Shown here piece by piece: positions 1 through 8,638 of a stretch of DNA of 64,000 bases (position 1 is the first letter of the stretch; each line of letters opens with the position of its first letter). This stretch comes from Akkermansia sp. (GTDB lineage Bacteria; Verrucomicrobiota; Verrucomicrobiia; Verrucomicrobiales; Akkermansiaceae): the NCBI GenBank assembly GCA_017477935.1, contig JAFVIC010000112.1, positions 1 through 64,000 of the forward strand. The letters run 5' to 3'. The notes beneath the pieces are model-generated. The model was not told the DNA's origin and searched no databases. It saw only the letters and a list, made by a program, of their open reading frames with translations. Position numbers and translations under genes: made by a program.

Positions 1-83
1 ACTCTATTATTGCTTGTTTACTCATTCTGAGTGACATGTGTATATATTAGTGCCTGATTTATGAGGCATCCAGCTTTTCACGT

Positions 84-128
84 GTCAGCCGAACTCGTGG
101 GAAGTGTCAGTTCGGTGACTGGATTTTT
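84..128 (+). terminator. Possible terminator of a gene left of the window
   Basis: CCGAACT (89-95) pairs with AGTTCGG (109-115), and the flanks GTCA/TGAC extend the stem past one bulged base. TGGATTTTT follows the stem. Bases 1-187 hold no convincing gene, so this could end a plus-strand gene lying upstream. The T-run starts a few bases after the stem, so the call is tentative. Confidence 0.35.
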
Positions 129-187
129 GAGGCAATGCGAGAGCCTCGACTCACCGCACGCATGGCACGCGCGTGCGCGGAAAAGGC

Positions 188-216
188 TTGCCATGCACAG
201 AGGTATCTGCTAGACT
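188..216 (+). promoter_or_regulatory. mutS promoter
   Basis: TTGCCA (188-193), a 17-bp spacer and TAGACT (211-216). The -10 box ends 13 bp before the ATG at 230. An in-frame GTG at 173 lies upstream of this promoter and so is unlikely to be the start. Confidence 0.7.
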
Positions 217-229
217 CAACTCACAAATT

Positions 230-2740
230 ATGGCCGATGATTGTAAGATAAGCCCGATGATGGAGCAGTACCTGCGCATGAAGCAGGACCTGCCGGATGA
301 CGTGTGGCTCTTCTTCCGCGTGGGCGATTTCTACGAGATGTTTTTTGAGGATGCCGTGGAGTGTTCCGCGGCCCTGGGGCTCACGCTCACCAAGCGCCAG
401 TCTATCCCGATGTGCGGTGTGCCGCACCATGCCGCCGAAGGCTATATCGGCCAGGTGGTGAAAAAAGGGCGGCGCGTAGCTATTGCCGACCAGATGACTG
501 ACCCCGTACCGGGTAAACTCGTAGAGCGACAAATCACGCGCATTATCTCCGCCGGCACACTCTCTGACCTCAGCCTGCTCAATGAGAGCGAGCACAACTA
601 CATCATCGCCTGCTACCGCGACAAAAAAGCCTGGGGGCTGGCCTGTGCCGACCACTCCACCGGCGAGTTCACCGTGGTGGACTACGACAGCCGTGAGGCT
701 CTTGCCGAAGAAATCGGCCGCATACACCCCCGCGAAATGCTGGTGAGCGATGAGCAGAAAGACCTCTTCACCGGCCTGCCTGTCACCCAGTACTACGATG
801 GCTACACCTTCCTGCCCGGTGTCGCGAAAACCGCTCTCGAAAGCCACTTCCGCGTACATTCGCTGCAAGGTTTCGGCTGCGCACACCTGGTCGCAGCCAT
901 CGGGGCCGCGGCCGCCATTCTGCACTACCTCAAGCACCAGATGCGCCGCAGTACCGAACACCTGCGCCGTCTCTGCCTGCGCCCGACCGACAACGCCGTA
1001 CTCATCGACACCGCCAGCCGTGCCAACCTCGATTTGGTTGAGGCCCGCGGCGGCATGCGCAACACCCTGCTAGGCACCCTCGACCGAACCTCCTCCCCCA
1101 TGGGCGCACGCAAGATGCGCGACTGGGTGCTGCACCCCATCTGCGACCTCGCAGAACTTCAGCGCCGACAGGAAATCATCGCCACCTTCCTGAGCGAGAC
1201 GTTCCTGATGAGCAAATTGCGCGACACCTTCAAGGGAGTGCGCGACCTGGAGCGCCTGAGCTCTCGCCTCGCGCAGAACGCCGGCAACTCACGCGACCTG
1301 CTGGCGCTGGGTTGCTCGCTCTCGCGCCTGCCCGACATTGCCGCCGACATACAGGTACTGGCCGAGCGCCAACCCCACTTTGCCCCCCTGCTGCGCGATT
1401 TGGGGGATTTCACCGAGCTGACCGCCCTGCTGGAGCGCGCCATCTGCGATGAACCACCCATCACCATCAAGGAAGGCGGCATGATACGCGACGGCTACGA
1501 TGCCCGCCTCGATGAGCTGCGACACGCCTCGCGCGAAGGCAAGGGCTGGCTCGCTGAACTCGAGGCCCGCGAACGCACCGCCACCGGCATCGATTCTCTC
1601 AAAATACGCTACAACAACGTCTTCGGCTACTATATCGAAGTCACTAAGGCTAACTACGCCAAGGTTCCCGCCCACTATGTGCGCAAACAAACCCTCGCCA
1701 ACGCCGAACGCTATGTGACCGATGAGCTCAAGCGCATGGAGGGTACCATTCTCGGAGCAGATGAGCGCTCCCGCCAGCTGGAATACGAGCTGTTCTGCGC
1801 CCTGCGCGATGAAGTGGCGCAATACATCGAGCGCATACAGACCAGCGCCGAGGCCCTGGCCGAAATCGACGTCCTGCTCAGCCTGGCAGAAACCGCAAGC
1901 CGCCACAACTACTGCCGCCCCGTGCTCGATGAAAGCCGCGTGCTGCACATCATCAACGGGCGCCACCCCGTCATCGAACAGGTGCAGAGCGATTGTCCCT
2001 TCGTGCCGAATGATACCGAAATGGCCGAGGAACACGACCGAGTGCTCATCCTCACCGGGCCGAACATGGCCGGCAAATCCACCTACATACGCCAGGTGGC
2101 CCTTATCACCCTCATGGCGCAGATGGGCTCATACGTGCCGGCCGAGGCCGCCCACATCGGCCTGGTAGACCGCATTTTCTGCCGCGTGGGTGCCAGTGAT
2201 GACATCGCCCGCGGCCAATCCACCTTCATGGTCGAGATGAGCGAGACAGCCCTTATCCTCAACAACGCCACTCAACGTTCGCTGGTTATCCTCGATGAAA
2301 TAGGCCGAGGAACCGCCACATTCGATGGCCTTTCCATCGCCTGGGCCGTGGCAGAGCACCTGCACGACGCTATCGGTTGCCGCACCATGTTTGCCACCCA
2401 CTACCACGAAATGGTCGATTTGGAGCACACTCATGCCGGAGTAAGCAACCGACATGTCGAAGTGCGCGAGTGGAAAGATGAAATCGTTTTCCTGCGCAAA
2501 GTGCTGCCCGGCCCCGCCGACAAATCATACGGCATTCAGGTGGCACGCCTGGCCGGGCTGCCTGCCCCCATCATCGACCGAGCCAAGCAGATACTGACCC
2601 ACCTGGAAATGAGCGCCGGCACGCGTGAACCCAAGAATGCCCGCCGCCGCAAGTGCCGAGAGCACGGCCTGCCCGCAGCCGAACCTACCGCTGACATCAC
2701 GCAGCTCGATATGTTCGACATGCTCGATGACGGCATATAA
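230..2740 (+). CDS. mutS: DNA mismatch repair protein MutS
   Basis: MutS binds mismatches and small loops in DNA and recruits MutL using ATP. The 836-residue length fits bacterial MutS. The mismatch-wedge motif GDFYEMF lies near residue 40 and the ATPase Walker A motif GPNMAGKST in the C-terminal third, followed by the DEIGRGT Walker B region and ATHYHE. The start at 230 is preferred over the in-frame GTG at 173 because it follows the promoter directly and puts PMMEQYL at the position seen in E. coli MutS. A thioesterase gene follows after 25 bp. No mutL is in the window, and the MutH-like protein at 51.7 kb belongs to a restriction locus. Confidence 0.97.
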   Translation: MADDCKISPMMEQYLRMKQDLPDDVWLFFRVGDFYEMFFEDAVECSAALGLTLTKRQSIPMCGVPHHAAEGYIGQVVKKGRRVAIADQMTDPVPGKLVERQITRIISAGTLSDLSLLNESEHNYIIACYRDKKAWGLACADHSTGEFTVVDYDSREALAEEIGRIHPREMLVSDEQKDLFTGLPVTQYYDGYTFLPGVAKTALESHFRVHSLQGFGCAHLVAAIGAAAAILHYLKHQMRRSTEHLRRLCLRPTDNAVLIDTASRANLDLVEARGGMRNTLLGTLDRTSSPMGARKMRDWVLHPICDLAELQRRQEIIATFLSETFLMSKLRDTFKGVRDLERLSSRLAQNAGNSRDLLALGCSLSRLPDIAADIQVLAERQPHFAPLLRDLGDFTELTALLERAICDEPPITIKEGGMIRDGYDARLDELRHASREGKGWLAELEARERTATGIDSLKIRYNNVFGYYIEVTKANYAKVPAHYVRKQTLANAERYVTDELKRMEGTILGADERSRQLEYELFCALRDEVAQYIERIQTSAEALAEIDVLLSLAETASRHNYCRPVLDESRVLHIINGRHPVIEQVQSDCPFVPNDTEMAEEHDRVLILTGPNMAGKSTYIRQVALITLMAQMGSYVPAEAAHIGLVDRIFCRVGASDDIARGQSTFMVEMSETALILNNATQRSLVILDEIGRGTATFDGLSIAWAVAEHLHDAIGCRTMFATHYHEMVDLEHTHAGVSNRHVEVREWKDEIVFLRKVLPGPADKSYGIQVARLAGLPAPIIDRAKQILTHLEMSAGTREPKNARRRKCREHGLPAAEPTADITQLDMFDMLDDGI

Positions 2741-2765
2741 CCCACTTTCAACCAAACCTCACAAC

Positions 2766-3176
2766 ATGCACTCACAATACACTCTCAATTACCGCGTGAT
2801 GTACTACGACACCGACGCCGGCGGCGTGGTACACAACCTGGCCTACCTGCGCTGGGTAGAAGAAGCCCGCACCAAAATGGCCATTGTTCTGGGAATGGAC
2901 TACGGTGCCATGGCAAAGGAAGGCCGTCACCTCGTGCTGGTGAGCCACGAAGTTCACTACCACTCCCCGGCTTTCCTGGCCGATGAGATTCACGTCAACA
3001 CCTGCCTGGAGAAAGTGGAAAAGTCATCCATGTTCGTACGCACCGAAATCCGCCGCGCCGAAAACGACAAACTCTGCGTGAGTGTACGGCAACGCCTTGC
3101 CCTCGTGCAGATGCCCCAGGGGCGCCCCTGCCGCATGCCGGCCGAGTGGGTAGCACTTGCCGCCCCGCAGGAGTAA
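2766..3176 (+). CDS. YbgC-type acyl-CoA thioesterase (hotdog fold)
   Basis: A 136-residue single hotdog-domain protein of the 4-hydroxybenzoyl-CoA/YbgC thioesterase family. These enzymes hydrolyse acyl-CoA thioesters in the cytoplasm. The family signature YYDTDAGGVVHN near the N-terminus carries the catalytic Asp and is followed by YLRWVEEAR. The reading frame extends upstream into mutS, but the ATG at 2766 gives a normal family N-terminus (YRVMYYDTD). It lies 25 bp after mutS with no promoter between, so it is probably co-transcribed, and a hairpin terminator follows. Family membership is clear. The substrate is unknown, and no tol-pal genes are nearby. Confidence 0.88.
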   Translation: MHSQYTLNYRVMYYDTDAGGVVHNLAYLRWVEEARTKMAIVLGMDYGAMAKEGRHLVLVSHEVHYHSPAFLADEIHVNTCLEKVEKSSMFVRTEIRRAENDKLCVSVRQRLALVQMPQGRPCRMPAEWVALAAPQE

Positions 3177-3210
3177 GCCCGGGCAACTCGTTTCCCCCTC
3201 AGTTCCCCAT

Positions 3211-3240
3211 CCGCAAGGCTCCCCTTGCGGATTTTCTTTT
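3211..3240 (+). terminator. Rho-independent terminator of mutS-thioesterase
   Basis: A perfect 8-bp stem, CCGCAAGG / CCTTGCGG, with a CTCC loop, followed by ATTTTCTTTT. Confidence 0.85.
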
Positions 3241-3246
3241 CCGGCC

Positions 3247-5607
3247 TTACGGCACGATTTCCCAACCACCGGCGGCAATGTTGTGACTGCGCAGATAGTC
3301 GCGCTCTGCAGCGGGCATACGCATGGCAGTCACGCTGCGTACCCCGGCCTGAATGGCGAAATCGGCAAGGGCTCGGTCGCACTCGCGGCATACCAGGTGG
3401 GCACCGCGCAGCCCATCAGCAGGTAAATCGGCCGTAGCCTGCCCCGATTGTTCATGCGTGATTTTTTTCTCTGCACTCACCAGCAGCAAATCCGCACGGT
3501 TCTCACGCAGTGCGGGCAATGCCACACCGGCTGCCAAAGCTCGCTCGGAATCCAAGTCGCACTTGTACTCATATTCTGCATAGCGATGCCAGAAATCGGC
3601 ATCTGCAACCGACAAAACTGCAGGCTGAGTAATGGCTGCCAGCTGCAGCGCGCGAAGCCGTAACTCATGGTCTTCCTCTGCGGTCAGAGAATCGGCCCTC
3701 AGAGCAGATTCGATATAGAGTAGACGCAGCGGCGCGATGATACCCTGAAGCTCAGGGTGAGCGGTGCCATACGCCTGCAGCTCATCATCCAGCAACAGAC
3801 TGTACGTCTCGCCCCCGGAGGAATGGCGCATGTGTACCAGGGCATACAGGCGCGCCATGTCATCCTCTGCCCGTTCACGCACTCGAGCCCAGGCATCTGC
3901 CTGACAGCGCTGGAGCGCCAGTCGATAGCAGTTGGTAGCCGACATGGAATTCTGCTCCACGTTGTAAAGCCCCTCCCAGAACGCCGTGAAGAGGAACCAC
4001 GCCGCATCTGCCGAGCCTGCCTGCAGTGCCTGCAACATCTGCCCCCAGCTCTCTTCGGTAAACTCGCCGAGGAACTTCACCTGCCGCCAAGCCAGCAGGT
4101 AGATAGCATCCGCATTGCCGGCCTCGGCAAACTTCTGCAAAACTTCCAGTTGCTCAGCCGTGAGCGGTTCGCCCGTCCTGGCATCGCGTCCCATGGACTC
4201 AATCACCCAGGCACTCTGTGCACAGGCTTGCGCTATTTCTTCATCGTCAGCAAACTTTTCCTGCAATGCACGCATGAAACGCGCAGATTTCGAGCCCGGC
4301 AATTCCCGGGAGTCAGCCTGCTCCAAATCGTCCGTGTACGCCGGCTCGCTGAACTCCTCCGCCTGCGTGAACATAAAGTCGCAGAATTTCAAAAATATCG
4401 GCCCCATGACCTTCATGATTTCCGAATCATTCTCCACGGTAGCCATCCAATCGGTCATTTCCACCCGAGCCATCAGGCGCAGAAGCCAGTATTGAGCCTC
4501 TCGCTCGCAGCGATCGGGCAAGGTGTGATTCCGGGTAGACATTTTCAGCGTCAACTGTCGCCCCTGCGGTGTGTTCAGATAATCCTTTTGCGGATTAAAC
4601 CCGGCTTCAGCCGCCATTTTGAGCAACTTCTCGCGCTCCCCGGGATTTTCCGTATATTCCGCAAGTTTCTGCAAGCAGGCCGGGTGCCCCAGCTCAGCCC
4701 CGGAGTGTATGGCAGCCTGCGCCAGCTGCTCACCCGCCACGCTGAGATTTTCGGGCAGATTTTCATATAAGTGCCCCAAACGGTAAGCCCCTAATCCCCC
4801 GTATTTCTTATCCTCCTTTTCCAGCTGTCGCAGCGCGGCCAGCTGCAGGGGCAGTGCAATCTCCCCCTGCAGGGCGGCAGCCCGTGCCAGGCTCAGGCGC
4901 AGGTTATCGCGCAGACCGCTGTCACTCTGAAGGTACATTTCGGCTACAGCTGCACGCAGGGCGTACTGCATGGCGCGCGGAACATCCACCCCCATAGCGC
5001 AATCATCGTAAAGGAACGTCATCGTCAGAGCGGCCAGCTCATCGGCTTCTCTTGCCGTTTCCGCCAGTTGGGTCGCGACCTTGCGCTGCCACGCGGCATC
5101 CTCTATCAACTTCTGCTGTTCATCCGGTGGTAAGGCCAGAAATGGGAAGCCCATCGCTTTCATCATCCCGAGCCCCTGCTCCGGGCCCAATTGTTGCAAG
5201 TCCTTCTCCCCCTCTTCCACCAATTTCTGCAACAACTCCTCATTCTTGTTCTTCTGAGCCAGCCCCATTTCAATAGTTATACAGAAAGCCCACAGGCGAG
5301 GGTGGTCTCGTAAGAGCTCTGCACGCACAGCCTCATTCCCCGCCCCCAGCTGCGCCACCATGTGCAAGAGACGCGGCATATTCTTCAACAGCTGCATCTG
5401 CTCCCTCAACAAACAACTGCACTGCTGAGGAATGGGCAGGCGCTGCAGCAGCTCACGCGCCTGCTCCTTAGGCAGCTCATTCACGCCGCGAAGCACAGGC
5501 AGCAAATCGGCAGCAGTTTCAGCTTCAGCAGGTACCTGCAACTCAGCGGCAGGTGCAACCAAGGCGGCAGACAGACTCAAAAAGGGCGCAAGGTAGTGTA
5601 GTTTCAT
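3247..5607 (-). CDS. Secreted Sel1/TPR-like helical repeat protein
   Basis: A 786-residue protein with a signal peptide (MKLHYLAPFLSLSAALVAPAA), so it is probably periplasmic. The body is alpha-helical and Ala/Leu/Glu-rich. Several stretches resemble Sel1-like repeats, for example AYRLGHLYENLPE, ELGHPACLQKLAEYT and NADAIYLLAWRQ. No catalytic motif was recognised. The frame opens 39 bp further upstream, but the chosen ATG gives a clean signal peptide and lies 10 bp after a good -10 box. The C-terminus holds a CRECDRALADFA stretch of unknown meaning. Such proteins usually scaffold protein contacts; the specific role is unknown. Confidence 0.75.
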   Translation of the reverse strand: MKLHYLAPFLSLSAALVAPAAELQVPAEAETAADLLPVLRGVNELPKEQARELLQRLPIPQQCSCLLREQMQLLKNMPRLLHMVAQLGAGNEAVRAELLRDHPRLWAFCITIEMGLAQKNKNEELLQKLVEEGEKDLQQLGPEQGLGMMKAMGFPFLALPPDEQQKLIEDAAWQRKVATQLAETAREADELAALTMTFLYDDCAMGVDVPRAMQYALRAAVAEMYLQSDSGLRDNLRLSLARAAALQGEIALPLQLAALRQLEKEDKKYGGLGAYRLGHLYENLPENLSVAGEQLAQAAIHSGAELGHPACLQKLAEYTENPGEREKLLKMAAEAGFNPQKDYLNTPQGRQLTLKMSTRNHTLPDRCEREAQYWLLRLMARVEMTDWMATVENDSEIMKVMGPIFLKFCDFMFTQAEEFSEPAYTDDLEQADSRELPGSKSARFMRALQEKFADDEEIAQACAQSAWVIESMGRDARTGEPLTAEQLEVLQKFAEAGNADAIYLLAWRQVKFLGEFTEESWGQMLQALQAGSADAAWFLFTAFWEGLYNVEQNSMSATNCYRLALQRCQADAWARVRERAEDDMARLYALVHMRHSSGGETYSLLLDDELQAYGTAHPELQGIIAPLRLLYIESALRADSLTAEEDHELRLRALQLAAITQPAVLSVADADFWHRYAEYEYKCDLDSERALAAGVALPALRENRADLLLVSAEKKITHEQSGQATADLPADGLRGAHLVCRECDRALADFAIQAGVRSVTAMRMPAAERDYLRSHNIAAGGWEIVP

Positions 5608-5617
5608 GACTGAGAAC

Positions 5618-5646
5618 AGTCTACCACACCTGCAAGCGCCCCGCAA
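5618..5646 (-). promoter_or_regulatory. Promoter of the Sel1-like gene
   Basis: On the minus strand: TTGCGG (5641-5646), a 17-bp spacer and TAGACT (5618-5623), 10 bp before the start codon. Confidence 0.65.
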
Positions 5647-5680
5647 GCAGAAAAGATCACAAGCGAATCGTTTCGGGCAC

Positions 5681-6424
5681 TTATTCGCTCTGGCTAAGCC
5701 AATCTACAACGCCGGCGGCAATGGTGCGCGCAAGCTTACGAGCGTTGGCATCGGCACGCAGGAAGTCAACATGGGTACGATTGTTGACGTAGAAGGCCTC
5801 AAAAACGATGGCAGGAATGCCGGCGGCATCGAGGGCATTCATCCACCCGGCGGAGGGCTGAGAGCCAATATAACGAGGCAGCACTTTGATACCCTTGGAC
5901 AGCGAGGGGAGCTCGCGGCGCATGGCGGCACAAACACGTTCAGCAAGAGGCGAACCGAACTTGCGGTTGCAGATGATTAACCCGGCAACAGGCTTGCTCT
6001 GCCACTTATGACCGGTGCTGTTAAGGTGAAGGAACACAACACAGCGAGCCCCCAAATCAATAGCGTGGTCTGCACTGACCATCCCACAACCTATGTGCTC
6101 AGGGTAATGAGTGGAGGGGTAACGCTTGGCGCCTTTATCCGGCTTGTTAAGTTGAACCACCCCGGCCGCCCGGCAAGCTGCCAGAATCGGCTTTTTGGTG
6201 GGAGCCATACCACGATTGAGCACCACGCAGGGGTACCCCGCCTCTTCAATTGCGGACTTCACCTCACCGGCATAGGTACACCAGAACTCATACTCATTCA
6301 ACGAACCATCAGGGGTGGCTGCACCGCTTGCGGTGCTCTGATGGCCAATATCAAGTACTACGGGAGCAGTGGCTCCGACAGCCACTCCAAACAGGCAAAA
6401 AATCAGAACAAGAAGAGCTCTCAT
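5681..6424 (-). CDS. N-acetylmuramoyl-L-alanine amidase (Amidase_3)
   Basis: This enzyme cleaves the bond between muramic acid and the stem peptide of peptidoglycan. The 247 residues start with a signal peptide (to about residue 18), so it acts in the periplasm. Zinc-ligand regions of the Amidase_3 family are visible: DIGHQ near residue 28, LNEYEF near 44, and FLHLNS. The catalytic Glu is probably in VFEAFYVNN near the C-terminus. The whole protein is the catalytic domain; no SPOR, LysM or AMIN targeting domain is present. It starts 3 bp after the membrane-protein gene at 6428-7357, so the two form an operon. Confidence 0.87.
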   Translation of the reverse strand: MRALLVLIFCLFGVAVGATAPVVLDIGHQSTASGAATPDGSLNEYEFWCTYAGEVKSAIEEAGYPCVVLNRGMAPTKKPILAACRAAGVVQLNKPDKGAKRYPSTHYPEHIGCGMVSADHAIDLGARCVVFLHLNSTGHKWQSKPVAGLIICNRKFGSPLAERVCAAMRRELPSLSKGIKVLPRYIGSQPSAGWMNALDAAGIPAIVFEAFYVNNRTHVDFLRADANARKLARTIAAGVVDWLSQSE

Positions 6425-6427
6425 GGT

Positions 6428-7357
6428 TCAGGGTTGCAACGATATGTAAATAACGGCGGGTAAAAATGTCGGCTTGTACCCCAGTGGAATAGGCAACAAC
6501 ACATACTCACCGTAATCAAGATAGAGCACGGAAGAGTCGCGACAGGGGGTGAAAGGCATGCGGCGTATGCGCGGCCGCCGCCCCTGGGGGTTGGCCATAT
6601 AGTACTGCAACAAGGCCTCCACGCGCTTGCGCTCGGAATCGTTTGTTACGGGGCAAATATAGAGTTCCACTCCATCTTCCGATACAAAATGAGGTCGCAG
6701 GGTGAAGCGGCGAGTCTTACGGATATGGCTGATAGTAAACAAATCGCCCCCTTTTCCGCAGTTCAGGCGGAAGTCGCCGTCAGGCAGCAGGAAACGATGC
6801 AAGTACGGCGCAGGTGCGGACACATGTTCGCCGACCGCCTCAGCAAGAGCACCGCTGCTCTGCCATACCGCCCGAGCCTCGCAGGGTGAGGAATGGCTCC
6901 CAACACAACTGATAATCAGCTCACTACGACATTCCGCACGGTAAATATACCATTCAATCAGCGGCACACAGATCAGAGCTGTGAGCACCAGCAACCATAT
7001 ATCCCACCAACGGCGCAGGCGACCGTGCTTCGGAACAGTGGGAATGAACGTAAGCGGTAGCTCCATCTGAAGGCTCTCCTCCCCCTCCGCGGAGGCTGCA
7101 GCCGTGCGCTCTCGCCAACGGCGCAGCCAATACGCCCCCAGCATCAACAGCCCCACAGCCGGCGCCCCCCAAAGCCCGACTATAGCTACCCAATGCAGCA
7201 CAGGCCACATGGGGTCATACCCCTGCAAGTCACACTCCCATGCGTAAAGTGCACCAGCCAGGCGCTCAATGAGCACACAGCTGCACACCACCATCACCAG
7301 GCGGCGCAAAGTTAACAACCAAGGCTGTCGAATAAATGTGCGCAAGCGTTCCAACAT
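6428..7357 (-). CDS. Membrane protein of unknown function
   Basis: 309 residues, not recognised. The N-terminal part has hydrophobic segments near residues 17-40 and 53-80, a charged cytoplasmic stretch (LRRWRERT), then another hydrophobic segment near 115-135 (IWLLVLTALICVPLIEWYIY). About 170 mostly polar residues follow, probably outside the membrane, containing paired cysteines (ISCVGSHSSPCEA). It is the first gene of an operon with the amidase, which suggests a cell-envelope role. The start is supported by a promoter whose -10 box lies 8 bp upstream. Confidence 0.75.
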   Translation of the reverse strand: MLERLRTFIRQPWLLTLRRLVMVVCSCVLIERLAGALYAWECDLQGYDPMWPVLHWVAIVGLWGAPAVGLLMLGAYWLRRWRERTAAASAEGEESLQMELPLTFIPTVPKHGRLRRWWDIWLLVLTALICVPLIEWYIYRAECRSELIISCVGSHSSPCEARAVWQSSGALAEAVGEHVSAPAPYLHRFLLPDGDFRLNCGKGGDLFTISHIRKTRRFTLRPHFVSEDGVELYICPVTNDSERKRVEALLQYYMANPQGRRPRIRRMPFTPCRDSSVLYLDYGEYVLLPIPLGYKPTFLPAVIYISLQP

Positions 7358-7365
7358 TACCCTGC

Positions 7366-7395
7366 ATTATAGTAATACAAACCACCGCTTGTCAA
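7366..7395 (-). promoter_or_regulatory. Promoter of the membrane protein-amidase operon
   Basis: On the minus strand: TTGACA (7390-7395), an 18-bp spacer and a perfect TATAAT (7366-7371), 8 bp before the start codon. Confidence 0.75.
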
Positions 7396-7516
7396 CGCCA
7401 AAAATAAAAAAATAACGATTTTATACGCATTAAATCAGATGAATCGTCAACATGCTGAGCCATTTCCCCTGCGTGAAAATCAAATAAAATGGCTTCGGTT
7501 CTCAAAAGAACTATTT

Positions 7517-8590
7517 TCAGCCCAGCCTGTGGCCGAAGACTGCTGAGGTGCGCCCGCTGGCTTCGAGCACAGCACGGCGGGCAGCAGGCAGCACATCGCG
7601 GGGCAGCTCAGCATAACCCAAGCGGTCGCGGAAATAGGCCACGGCACTCTGCGATATGGCAAAAATCCACTCAAAACCCAGGGCTCTGGCGCGCTCCTCG
7701 ATAAAACGACACATGGCACGGCCATAGCCGTGCCCTTCATAATTCTTCTTAATGAAGAGGCAGCCCAGTTCGGCACAGTTGTCATCCGGGTAAGGATAAA
7801 GGGCTACACAGCCCACAATGGTGTCGTCGAGCGTGTAGACATAGTAGCTGTCGAGGTTTTCGCGAATGCTCTCGTAGGTACGCTCTACAAGTTTGGAGTC
7901 AACCACACAGCGGGCAATCATGGAGAGGAGCTCGGGGATGTCATCCTCTTGCAGCAGGCGAATTTCACGGTATGAGTCGGTGTGTACCATGGCTCCCACG
8001 CCTTCCTCCGAAAAAATCTCATCGAGCAGTGCCCCACGGTGGCGCCCATCAAGCAGATGTACGCGCGGTATGCCACTGCGGCAAACCTCCGCCGCCTGCA
8101 ACAAGGTGTCAGCGTGAGTGCAGTCAGCACAGGAACCGGCGAAAACATCGTGCTCGCGCACGGCAAAAATGGGCTGACCGCCCCGGCCGGGCACCCCCCC
8201 CATCTGCAGGCAAATATACTTGGAGGCCCCCAGTTGTGCAGCGAGTGCCACACTGCCGGCATCGAACCGACCGTGGGTACCGGAGGCTACAATAGCCACC
8301 TGACGGCGCTCCACAATCTGTTGCACGCGGGCAAATGCCGCATCGCCCGCTGTGAGCGGCAGCTCAGCAGCTGCGGCATGTACCTCGCAGAGCCCGGCGC
8401 GGCGCAGCAGCAAAGCCGTGTCCGTCCCCTCCGCCACCAGCACCAGGCGCACGCCTATTTCATGCAGGGCGTCTACATCAAGCAGAGCGTCCACCAGAGG
8501 CTCCGCCGCCAGCAGCTCTGCGCAGATATGAACCACGAAGAGCCGCCCGCGAAAGTAAGGCACGTATTCCAGAACTGAGCGAACGTTCAT
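7517..8590 (-). CDS. argA: N-acetylglutamate synthase-like protein (ArgA family)
   Basis: ArgA acetylates glutamate, the first step of arginine synthesis. The 357 residues show the two-domain family layout: an amino-acid-kinase-like region (about 1-205) and a GNAT acetyltransferase domain (about 215-340). The join resembles ArgA (SEEGVGAMV, then YREIRLLQEDDI). The GNAT acetyl-CoA site is LFIKKNYEGHGYGRAM, followed by YFRDRLGY. The kinase-like region is shorter than in E. coli ArgA (443 residues in total) and lacks a recognisable nucleotide-binding glycine motif; in ArgA that domain is regulatory only. It lies 48 bp after secA and is probably co-transcribed with it. A different GNAT substrate cannot be excluded. 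Confidence 0.75.
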   Translation of the reverse strand: MNVRSVLEYVPYFRGRLFVVHICAELLAAEPLVDALLDVDALHEIGVRLVLVAEGTDTALLLRRAGLCEVHAAAAELPLTAGDAAFARVQQIVERRQVAIVASGTHGRFDAGSVALAAQLGASKYICLQMGGVPGRGGQPIFAVREHDVFAGSCADCTHADTLLQAAEVCRSGIPRVHLLDGRHRGALLDEIFSEEGVGAMVHTDSYREIRLLQEDDIPELLSMIARCVVDSKLVERTYESIRENLDSYYVYTLDDTIVGCVALYPYPDDNCAELGCLFIKKNYEGHGYGRAMCRFIEERARALGFEWIFAISQSAVAYFRDRLGYAELPRDVLPAARRAVLEASGRTSAVFGHRLG

Positions 8591-8638
8591 ACCGTGCGGC
8601 GGAGAGAGGGTGAGGTGAGGCGGAATTCAGACGGGCGT

